This document shows positions 57,701-64,000 of a stretch of 64,000 bases of DNA, piece by piece. Positions within the stretch are counted from its first letter, which is position 1, and every line of letters begins with the position of its first letter. Both the position numbers and the translations under genes were made by a program. The stretch comes from Blastomussa wellsi (taxonomy: Eukaryota; Cnidaria; Anthozoa; Scleractinia; Plerogyridae): assembly GCA_947652115.1 (NCBI GenBank), contig OX393568.1, positions 20,901,944 to 20,965,943 on the forward strand. The letters run 5' to 3'. The notes under the pieces were generated by a model, which saw only the letters and a program-made list of their open reading frames with translations, was not told the DNA's origin and ran no database searches.

Positions 57701-57762
57701 GGAATAATATATAACTAATACTCTTACCTGAAAAGTTGATTAATTTGAGCTAGGAAATCCAT
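45648..57762 (-). CDS. Aldehyde dehydrogenase-fold protein, predicted pseudoenzyme (11 exons)
   Basis: Coding exons in transcript order: 57728-57762, 55613-55811, 54939-55143, 54025-54214, 53425-53519, 52666-52817, 49644-49785, 48478-48634, 46921-46976, 46072-46205 and 45648-45789, about 501 residues, close to the ~490-500 usual for cytosolic ALDHs. The whole fold can be followed (FINGEF; HAVPALVSGN; IFVQASI; VGPLISKEHR; YGLSASIW; FYTEMKTISIK) and feels nearest to ALDH8A1-like proteins. The catalytic machinery is altered: the WN oxyanion Asn is Ala (TSWASP), the ELGGK general-base Glu is Asn (NLANCHP) and the GQ-x-C nucleophile is Val (NEGQNV). The KPSE motif reads KPSC and EIFGPV reads EVQGPV. 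Exon 4 has a one-base insertion at its GGG run, from either gene death or an assembly error. Intron 3 uses a GC donor. Confidence 0.85.
46072..46205 (-). CDS. ALDH-like exon 10
   Basis: Encodes VRIIPFHTATDAIEGANGTM and YGLSASIWCKNVSLAHSIAD, matching the ANN-YGLAA-VW block. Confidence 0.9.
46921..46976 (-). CDS. ALDH-like exon 9
   Basis: Short exon encoding GFQSSTIHTINTLEVQGPV. The LEVQGPV end corresponds to the EEIFGPV motif. Confidence 0.8.
47233..47428. repeat. Foldback MITE with ~85 bp arms
   Basis: Outer TGGTGATGGCTAAA pairs with TTTAGCCATCACCA. Inner AACCATGAACAGATTGAG, GTTGTCTTACGCGAAGCG and their inverses are near perfect. Located in ALDH-like intron 8. Confidence 0.85.
47425..47560 (-). 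repeat. Possible SINE fragment
   Basis: TGATCCATTGCAAGGTTATC, CAGCCATT and TCACCAGGGTGAAGA resemble the reverse SINE body. Degraded, so the call is tentative. Confidence 0.4.
47808..48172. repeat. Inverted-repeat element carrying a 21 bp minisatellite
   Basis: Terminal arms 47808-47832 (GACTAAATACAGGAATCGAT and CCGAG) and 48148-48172 are perfect reverse complements. Inside, 47894-48051 holds seven 21-22 bp units with the consensus GTTAGCCTACTAAGCAC plus a variable end. A long G run lies just outside the left arm. Confidence 0.85.
48478..48634 (-). CDS. ALDH-like exon 8
   Basis: Encodes VGPLISKEHRQKMLGFIQGA and DKGYFLEPAVLG, ending in phase 1 before GTCTGT. Confidence 0.9.
49313..49531 (-). 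pseudogene. Degenerate THAP-domain-like fragment
   Basis: The open frame starts MPSHYNCCVPLRNNYSRKIS and NLSFYRIPKEG, the layout of a THAP zinc-finger start (CCVPLC, FYRIPK). The second zinc-ligand Cys is Arg, and the expected W and C-x2-H parts are missing. THAP domains occur in P-element-type transposases and host proteins. It sits just upstream in the ALDH-like intron after exon 7, so it is probably transposon debris. Confidence 0.45.
49644..49785 (-). CDS. ALDH-like exon 7 (nucleophile position)
   Basis: Encodes SFLRNEGQNVHSINRIFVQA and then RLKIGSPNDTSIQ. The catalytic cysteine position of the NQGQ-x-C motif reads Val. Confidence 0.88.
50378..50610. mobile_element. Foldback MITE with target-site duplication
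   Basis: Arms TTCTCGTCCCCAGAGGCCGC plus GATCCTTTTGGT and their inverses flank a ~150 bp centre. The 10 bp ACGATATATA occurs directly before (50368-50377) and after (50611-50620), consistent with a target-site duplication. A diverged relative lies at 22665-22760 inside the 1175 bp duplication. Confidence 0.85.
50660..50705. repeat. CGGAACACC minisatellite
   Basis: Four imperfect units of about 10 bp, ACACCGGAAC type. The inverse motif GGTGTTCCGG appears at 59770-59795. Confidence 0.6.
51429..51896 (-). pseudogene. Unknown intronless coding remnant (155 codons, one stop)
   Basis: From ATG at 51896 the frame encodes MEKVMENVSDRELFSELFDN, PINPLHVHIVPPFV and on to FK. It meets one TGA (51738-51740), then continues in the same frame through GYQLTASAEERVGKAFSESI, RRFWRRIQTIKNGNKRKQLK to a second stop at 51429. 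Amino-acid composition is protein-like and charged. I do not recognise the family. A single long frame inside an intron of the ALDH-like gene suggests a retroposed or transposon-encoded piece. Confidence 0.4.
52666..52817 (-). CDS. ALDH-like exon 6
   Basis: Encodes VGSEKTASAIMRASQLPYTK, RFSFNLANCHPMIVFDDVNL. The segment FNLANCHP stands where active ALDHs have LELGGKNP. Confidence 0.9.
53016..53173. mobile_element. hAT-like MITE with CAGGG ends and CAGAG target-site duplication
   Basis: Termini CAGGGCCGGATCC and GATCCGCCCCTG are imperfect inverted repeats. CAGAG lies directly on both sides (53011-53015 and 53174-53178). Pieces with the same GGATCCGCCACTG end occur near 26140. Confidence 0.75.
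53425..53519 (-). CDS. ALDH-like exon 5
   Basis: Encodes GVPKGVVNVVYGKGDVVGKA and MAAHPSVKALAL, the cofactor-domain helix before the FTGS-type motif. Confidence 0.9.
53533..53731. repeat. Foldback MITE next to ALDH-like exon 5
   Basis: GAGACCTTTAGATCCTACGA and CGAGGACGACT pair with AGTCGTCCTCGTCGCAGAAT and CTAAAGGTCTC. Its left end is 13 bp from the acceptor side of exon 5, so the insertion is tightly packed against the splice site. Confidence 0.85.
54025..54214 (-). CDS. ALDH-like exon 4 (one-base insertion)
   Basis: Encodes DSVSYASRYPLG and, one frame over, LVGIVTSWASPLHSILWHAV and PALVSGNCVVIKPSCLAP. The frame changes at the GGG run at 54180-54182, where one base is extra. The normal Asn of the PWN motif is replaced. 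Confidence 0.85.
54939..55143 (-). CDS. ALDH-like exon 3 (GC donor)
   Basis: Encodes ERAEVLNHIAELLAKRSEGF and IRAEIMDQGRAI. It ends AAAG before GCAAGA, a strong GC-AG donor context; no GT donor joins the next exon in frame. Confidence 0.85.
55383..55500. repeat. (ATC)n-type imperfect microsatellite
   Basis: CATCACCATCGTCATC-type trinucleotide run in ALDH-like intron 2, producing His/Ile/Met-rich spurious frames. Confidence 0.9.
55613..55811 (-). CDS. ALDH-like exon 2
   Basis: Encodes QIYNFINGEFLPPEDGKFGD, NPSTGEALCKYPLSSARDLE and KAVEAASSAFKLWSKVSK, the standard N-terminal ALDH region. Confidence 0.93.
57728..57762 (-). CDS. ALDH-like exon 1 (start codon)
   Basis: ATG at 57762 encoding MDFLAQINQLF and ending in phase 2 before GTAAGA. 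Short first exon with a good donor; the only weak point is lack of family similarity at this end. Confidence 0.65.
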
Positions 57763-60170
57763 GTTCGGCGAATAAGCGTTTGCGGCGATTTCTTATGTGT
57801 CGGTGCAGCCACTTGCAAGACAACACAGAGGCTTCTTCAAAATTTGAATTTCAATTTTGGTTTCCTGACAGGATCAATGAAGTCACAAATCCACCGTGCA
57901 TCAATTAGCACCGTCCGACGTCCGTTTGCTCGTAACTGTGCTGAAACTGACTGGGCAATGCTATTCCCTTATGATGTATGCGTGGTACAGTGGCATCATA
58001 AATTAATTCCAGTTAGTTATGGAGTTACGTATTTATCCTGGCTTCGTACGTGACATATGGACGGGGATGGAAAAATAAAGATTCTGCGCTTGACGAGACC
58101 AACTTTTCAAAATGTGGCCGGCATACATGTATTAAAATTTTATAATATATAGACAGTTTAAAATTTGCAATTTGTGCAAGTTAAAAGGTGTCCAGCTGTT
58201 TTCTTGCTCAATTTCACCTGCCCAGTCGTCTGGGAAACTGATTGGGCTGATCTCAGTTGCGAAGTAGCAGTATAATTTTTTTATGCTAAAAATATAGTAA
58301 AAAAATTGAGCTCAGGAATATCAGAAGGTAGTGTAGTGCGATGGTCCGGGATCCGATGCAGGTCCGGCAAGAAATGTTGAGATGACTGATGATTCGACAA
58401 CCTGAGTGGAAGCAGTCTTCAGAGTCAATTGCGAGTGAAGTGAAAAATTGATTTCAGTCGATGGTTGTTTCACTCTTTTACACACCCCTCTGTAACAGAC
58501 CCAGTGAATCTTTATCCTCACTGGGTTTTCGGGAAAAAGGCACCGGGTTGGCTAATTTCCGGCTGGGTCCGCTCGTTTTCTGCTTTATTTTGTTTATTTA
58601 TTATTATTTTCTGCAAACAAAATACGCTGGGTAAGACCGCACAGCCACTGGGTAAAATCAAAATAGTCACTGGGTACTGGGGGAGGTCACAGGAGATGGC
58701 TGGGGGGTACAGGGGGTCTGAACCTGTTGACTTCCGTACCTTTTACCCCCGGCTCCCAACTCTTTTCTATTTCTGTTACAAAACATAACACAATGTTGCG
58801 AAATTGCTCTCGATATCTCCTTGTTCCCAACACCTTGTGCATCCCGCTTCTCCTATTCTCTTCTACAGCCTCCGCATCACTTCCCCCCTATTATCCCCCC
58901 CCCCCCCTCCCGCCTATCACTTTTTCTCTATTCTCTCTCGCCCTCGTCCCCCTCCACATGACACAATACACGAACTAAAAATAATGTCGTTGAGTCCACT
59001 CCTTCGTTGACTCGAGTCTGGAGGCCGGCTATGTGACATGCGTGCATAAAAAAAGATATCTCTGTGTGACTTTGCAGTTGGTGTCGAAGTTTACGAGAGC
59101 GACGAAGTCGGGATAAACGAGCGATAAAACGACACTTTGAGAAAGTCTAGAGTTAGTAGATAGAGTTTTTCAATGCTGTCAGTAGCAGCAATTGTTGGGT
59201 TGACACGTCAAAAGTTTTGCTAATATGCTTTGTATGACTTGCGATACTCTTTTTGAAAATTATCTCGCCATTAATTCTTATAATTTGATGGCTAAGGACT
59301 TTTTACGATAAGGTCCAACCACCATTCAAATCGAAATTCAGCTTGGTCGGCGAGGCTCAAAGAACACAAACAAAGGGGATTGAAAAAGCTTGTGAATTCA
59401 CTTCTTAGTTTGTCTTCAATGCCTCGCCATCGTGCATTTGAAGTAGCCGGAAAGCAGGCTTTGGACTGTCCAAATTGGACAAATTGTAAACTTTATTTAA
59501 AGGACATTGTCTAGACGAGCCACCAATTTCTCAGAACCAACATTAAAAGAAATGTAAGCCAGAAGAAAGGAGAACTACTGCCTCCTTCTTGTGACTGAAC
59601 GGCTTAGTGATAGCGGCGAAACCGCTACCACTGGCAGCGAAGCCTTTTTCGTTAAAACCCCCGCAAATAATCTTTCCAAGTGGGCCGAAGATAATTTGCG
59701 TCGGCATGTACTGAAACATATATATATATATATATATCTTATAGGTATAGATTTCTGGTGTTCCGATGCTCCGTGTTCTAGGGTGTTCCGGTTTTTAATA
59801 CATTCCATTTCCAACCCTCTTCTCCCAGCAGACACAAACGCAGACCTTATTTGGGCTAGTCACGTGTTAAAAACAGACGCCTACGCCCTTTTTTCAACAC
59901 AGTCAATAGAAAATCAGCTAACACAAATTAAACTTTTTACTGTTAACTCCAAACCGAACCATTAATATTTACAATGCCAAAATTAGTTCGATTATTATCA
60001 TCTGACAGGCTGTAATTAAGATGTAACATTTTGATGTAAAAGTCTCGTTAACACACTCCAAGTTCCAACTAAAAGCTCCTGAGATATGTGGCTTGACTCC
60101 TCTGTGAAAGGATTATAAAAGTAAGGAAAATTTGGGTCAAATAACAATGTATCTAGCAATAGCATACTAT

Positions 60171-60417
60171 TACAGCGTGACGCGCATTAGTGTGGCCACC
60201 GAACAAACTTTTTTGACTTTTTTTAGCCAATCAGAGAGTGCAAATTTGTTTGTGTTGTCTCACCTCCTGGTTAAAAGAGTGACAGGTTTCATGACAACAT
60301 CTTTGCACATTGCAAGGAGGCGGGACATCTCAAACAAATTCGCATTCTCTTATTGGCTAATTACAACTTGTCAAAAAAAGTTTGTTGGGTGGCCACACTA
60401 AGGAGTGTCGCGCTGTA
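60171..60417. repeat. Foldback MITE with TACAGCG-GTGTGGCCACC ends
   Basis: Left TACAGCGTGACGCGCATTAG and TGTGGCCACC pair with right GGTGGCCACACTAAGG and the CGCGCTGTA end. The inner arms include GCCAATCAGAGAGTGC-type sequence and its inverse. Confidence 0.85.
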
Positions 60418-60600
60418 AATGTGATAAAACAATGCATTGTAGGTAAAGAAATAATTAAAAAGGAAATTAGAAACACTTGAATTCTCAACCGATTCACTAT
60501 ATTTATATGTTCGAAAAAATGCCCACGGATTCAAAAGATCTTATAGCAATTAAGTTTTGACGAAAGGGTGTGTCTGTTTTTCACACTGCTAGACTACGCG
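60331..60600. repeat. Dispersed duplicate, copy A (of 61756-61993)
   Basis: Starts CAAACAAATTCGCATTCTCT within the right arm of the foldback and continues through AATGCATTGTAGGTAAAGAA and CACTTGAATTCTCAAC to GCTAGACTAC. Copy B repeats this with few changes, apart from about 30 bp missing at the foldback end. Confidence 0.85.
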
Positions 60601-60971
60601 AAAATTTTGTGTGACGATATTTATTCGCTTCGCGTTTGGCGGACTATTCTATGACACTGCATGATAGCAAGTAATAAACAGGCATCCCTTTCTCCAGTAA
60701 TCAGTTGGACAAAGTCTGAGATTTGACCCAAAAATTTTATTCTGATTCTGTGTTGCCATAACAATTAATTATTATAATTAATATTGTCAACTTCACTCTG
60801 ACATTCCGGTATACATGCAAGGCCTGACCTATGAAGTGTCTGATTGGTTGTTATGTGCATGCAAACATAATTACAAAACTAAGCAACAATCAAAGATAGT
60901 CATGGATCTTTCTAGTGCTACTTGCATGCCATCCAATCAGTACAGAATTTTTTGAGTGGAATCTTGCTAAC

Positions 60972-60997
60972 CTAGTCCCAGAGGTTTTCTTCTGCAG
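60972..60997 (-). CDS. Small membrane protein, last exon
   Basis: Acceptor ACATGTAG; encodes SAEENLWD then TAG. An alternative acceptor six bases on would split a TAA stop, ending the protein at the junction. Confidence 0.5.
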
Positions 60998-62638
60998 CTA
61001 CATGTAAGTACATCAAATTCCTGACCCCAAACATGTGGCCCTTTTTGTTTCTTGTAGCCGGCTGGGCCTTGACACGAAAAACAAAGGGCTCTGGGGACAT
61101 GGGATTTTCCTGAAAAACGATTTTTTTATTGCCTGTTTGAGAACAAAGAAATCTAAAATGGAAGGCAATATGTTTGCCAGCCATGCACTATATTGCAGCA
61201 CACAACATGTAGAAACATCAATACATATACATGAAGTCTGGAAGTCCTACAATCCAGGACTGGAAATCCGATATATGTCCCCAGATCCCTTCCTTTCTAG
61301 TGCCAAGACCCTTCAAGCTAAGAAAAATGAAAGGGCTATGGGGACGAGAATGAGTACAGCATTATAAAATGAGAAAACCTCAGGACCAGGGTAACCACTT
61401 GTCAATCATGCCCCAAGACCCATATACATGTATTGCTATGCATGTATAATCTACAGCCTCTTACTCACATGCTGCTTGTTCCATTTCTGCCATAGCAGCT
61501 AAGCAGATAGAAAAAACAAACAAACAACACAGTTACAAACAAGTATAAAGATAAAATTTTATATGCTACTTGGGTATATCCAGTCCAGTTTGGGTATATC
61601 CAGCCGGTCCCAAGCCCAGGAAAAAAAGGAGGTTGGGCATGGGGCTAACAACCCCATCCCGTAAGAAAAATTGTTATGGAAACCAACGTCAGAGAAACAA
61701 CCACTGGTGGTGACGGGGACGATGTTAGCCAGGGGACTGGTCAGGCAGGACAGCTCAAACAAATTCGCATTCTCTGATTGGCTAATTACAACTTGTCAAA
61801 AAAGTTTGTTGGGTGGCCACACTACACAATGCATTGTAGGTAAAGAAATAATTAAAAAGGAAATTAGAAACACTTGAATTCTCAACTGATTCACTATATT
61901 TATATGTTCGAAAAAAAATGCCTATGGATTCAAAAGATCTTATAGCAACTAAGTTTTGATGAAGGGTGTGTTTTTGACACTGCTAGACTACGAGAAGTCC
62001 CTTTTTTTCTTAGTCCGCCAAGCTTGAAGTGCATGAATATTGTCACGCAAAATTTTGCGCCAAGGCACGATGCCTCACCGGCAATGTTAAAATAGATACA
62101 ATGCGGGCAGTGGTCTTCTAATTAGTTCTTACAGGACTCGGGTTTGTGAGATTCATTGTGCAATCAGTCTAGTTTGTGTCCCTCCTTATCTCCACTGAAT
62201 TTCTATTCAGTGTGATGGTGCTGGATGGTAGTTGCTGCTGATAACGTCATCTGATATCATGGTCATGACGTTTTGAAAGGATAAATTGAAGGGGGGGGGG
62301 GGGGTGTATTCTTTCTGTAGCTTACCCACCACTTTCCGGTGGTCCTAAAAGACCCAAGGAAGCCTGCTCCAACAGGGTTAGATAACAGTTTCATCCAATA
62401 TAATAAAATTATGGGTATAAACAGTATACATGTATACCAGTACATGTCTATTTACCTTCCTTCTCGGCTTTTAATCTTTCAGCTCTCTCTGCCAAAAGTT
62501 GGGCTTTTGGCCACCAAGGTACATTTTTGTGCTTCTTTACCATCTCTTGATATGCTTCATCTCCTCCTTCTTCATATTTATGAGCCTTATAACCAAGCCA
62601 CAGACCAACACTTGTGTAAAATACGTGCATTAAGGGTT
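60972..62638 (-). CDS. Small single-membrane-segment protein, 3' exons only
   Basis: Three exons join in frame: 62456-62638, 61469-61498 and 60972-60997, giving a C-terminal ~77 residues. The first has a hydrophobic segment (PLMHVFYTSVGLWLGYKAHK) and then a charged region YEEGGDEAYQEMVKKHKNVP and WWPKAQLLAERAERLKAEKE. The next adds AAMAEMEQAA and the last SAEENLWD and TAG. A single helix followed by a charged tail suggests a small membrane subunit, perhaps of a mitochondrial complex, but I cannot name the family. The first coding exon must end in phase 1 and was not found; it lies above 62638 or outside the window. Confidence 0.6.
61469..61498 (-). CDS. Small membrane protein, penultimate exon
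   Basis: A 30 bp exon between TGCTTAG and GTGAGT encoding AAMAEMEQAA. Phase 1 on both sides. Confidence 0.6.
61756..61993. repeat. Dispersed duplicate, copy B
   Basis: Same orientation and order as 60331-60600. It lacks the AAGGAGTGTCGCGCTGTA terminus of the foldback and the few bases after it, so the MITE end was removed or was never there. Confidence 0.85.
62456..62638 (-). CDS. Small membrane protein, internal exon
   Basis: Acceptor CTTTTGTAG and donor GTAAAT, both phase 1. It encodes the membrane segment and most of the charged tail. Confidence 0.7.
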
Positions 62639-62679
62639 CTACAAAAGAATTAGCAGTAACATGTACAGTATAAGTCATT

Positions 62680-62765
62680 CATGGGAGGTGCAGAGGCCTT
62701 AAGGTAGGCTTGTTGGACCTCAGATTGTGCAGCTCAGGTTTGATCCCCGGCTGGGGTCACTATTT
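62680..62765 (+). repeat. Possible tRNA-derived SINE head
   Basis: CAGGTTTGATCCCCGGCTGG is a good B-box/T-arm sequence, preceded by a weak A-box-like region. No cloverleaf could be completed, so a SINE fragment is likelier than a tRNA gene. Confidence 0.35.
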
Positions 62766-64000
62766 AAACAATAGCGTGTTTTTGTTGAGGAACTGTTTGG
62801 CTGTTATAGTTCACCGCTAAATTTTATCCGATTCCCATTGGTCTAAATTAAACATGTGATGCGATAGTGTTCATCTGCAGAGGTCACCCCTCCATGACAA
62901 TTTTTTTGTTAAAAAGCAGGTTTTTGGTAGAAAATCAAACACTATTTGATTGATCTGTATTTTGAGGGTTTCTTGCTTGATTCCCGTTTATTCGTACGTT
63001 TCGGCTTGCAGCAAAAAACTCAAGATGCTAGTTTGTGAATGTGCATGCAGAAGAATATTTAATGGTGAACAATCGGTCTGATAGTTGTCCCTTGGAAATT
63101 TGATGTTCTTAAAACTAGTATATTTGGCATCGAAGCTTCGCTTCTCGGCAAATATTTGTTTTAAGAATTCCACAGGGCAACTATCAGCCGATAGTTCCTC
63201 GACAGAAATACTCTATTGTTTAAATATTCCCTATACTGTACCTCGGCTGTAAACATTTAATTTAATTTATTTGATCCAGTGCCCTGATGTAACGTTGTTT
63301 AAAGTGTTAAAACAAATACCGTAAACACCTGCAAATAAGCTGCACCTTTTTTCCAAAAATTGTTGCTCAAAATCGGGGGTATGGCTTATCTACGGGAACA
63401 TTTGAAAAAGGTGCCATGAATTTCAATGAATTGACACTTTTATGGAAAAGTACGTAAATAAAGATTACACAAAACTGCAAGAGAGTGCTGGTCATTGCTT
63501 GACTCCTAAAATAGTCGTGTTCAATGTAAGCGTACTGCTTTTAATATTATGGCGCTTACATTTGTTGCTGCCACTAAAAGCATTAAACCATCTTCGTAAA
63601 CAAATCCTCCAAGAGGTTTATAGTCACTTTTCTTGAACAGGAAAACCTTACACAGCACAGAATTCCCTGCAAAGCTGTTTGCAGCGTCGACGACGATCCT
63701 CTACGAGCATGAAAATACCACACTATTCTTGAAGTGTTCGCAATAGATGGCCCACTGTTTCTTCGTTATTCAGCAATTTGATAGCAAATTTGACTAACTG
63801 ATTACAAACCCCTCTTTGTGCTACAAGGTTTATCTCTGACAAATGGCTTTCAAATCTCTTTGTATGTAAGTATGATAGCCACGAACTCGAACGCCTTAAG
63901 GTAGGCTTGTTCACTTGTAAGCAATAAACAACACGTCCGAGCTAATGCCTGGTTACTAAGCTACGAACGTTTCACGTTTCACGTTGTTGTCACGCAAAAA
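62766..64000. other. Right-end stretch without recognised gene
   Basis: Frames at 63442-63636 (plus) and 63723-63914 (minus) have no family signature and no confident splice partners. The minus frame lies where a first exon of the small membrane protein gene could be, but no phase-1 donor links them. Confidence 0.45.

Larger units (their letters stand above)
57763..60971. other. Intergenic stretch upstream of the ALDH-like gene
   Basis: No exon recognised. It holds an (AT)n run at 59719-59737, a C homopolymer near 58897 and the foldback at 60171-60417. Open frames at 58465, 59575 and 59591 have no family signature. Confidence 0.5.

Noticed and set aside
63723..63914. First exon of the small membrane protein gene
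   Set aside because: The frame ends at a stop and has no phase-1 GT donor that would join the 62638 acceptor.

Overview
This window is animal nuclear DNA, most likely from an anthozoan cnidarian (a stony coral or close hexacorallian relative). The evidence is AT-rich sequence, small coding exons with GT-AG introns, repeat-packed introns and intergenic spaces (foldback MITEs, a tRNA-derived SINE family, Penelope-type fragments), and protein architectures common in corals. No bacterial-type operons, rRNA or CRISPR arrays are seen. Exon models come from reading frames, splice consensus and remembered family sequences; no alignment or RNA evidence was available.

Layout. (1) 1-4158: no gene seen; one ~395 bp foldback and a 125 bp tandem repeat. 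(2) 4159-14277, minus strand: an eight-exon LRRC59-like gene (ER membrane leucine-rich repeat protein), with MITEs and SINEs in its introns. (3) 14476-15230: Penelope-like element debris (GIY-YIG domain) next to the LRRC59 start. (4) 17368-21948, plus strand: a five-exon gene for a probably secreted PAN/apple-EGF-EGF-EGF-LamG protein of about 451 residues. Its last coding segment and downstream sequence (1175 bp) are repeated in tandem up to 24142. (5) 24326-35865, minus strand: a complete 15-exon GABA-B-type class C GPCR (about 750 residues) with a short tail and no recognisable C-terminal coiled coil. (6) 35866-45647: about 9.8 kb without a recognised gene, holding several large inverted repeats. 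(7) 45648-57762, minus strand: an 11-exon aldehyde dehydrogenase-fold gene whose catalytic Cys, general-base Glu and oxyanion-hole Asn all appear replaced, so it is a predicted pseudoenzyme. One exon carries a one-base frameshift. (8) 60972-62638, minus strand: the 3' three exons of a small gene for a single-membrane-segment protein; its first exon was not located.

The four clearest genes are not an obvious functional cluster. The strongest leads are the catalytically altered ALDH, the GABA-B-like receptor with an altered ligand pocket and no dimerisation coiled coil, the recent tandem duplication of the LamG terminal exon, a foldback element with a tRNA-like loop, and a perfect inverted repeat carrying a hammerhead-core-like motif.
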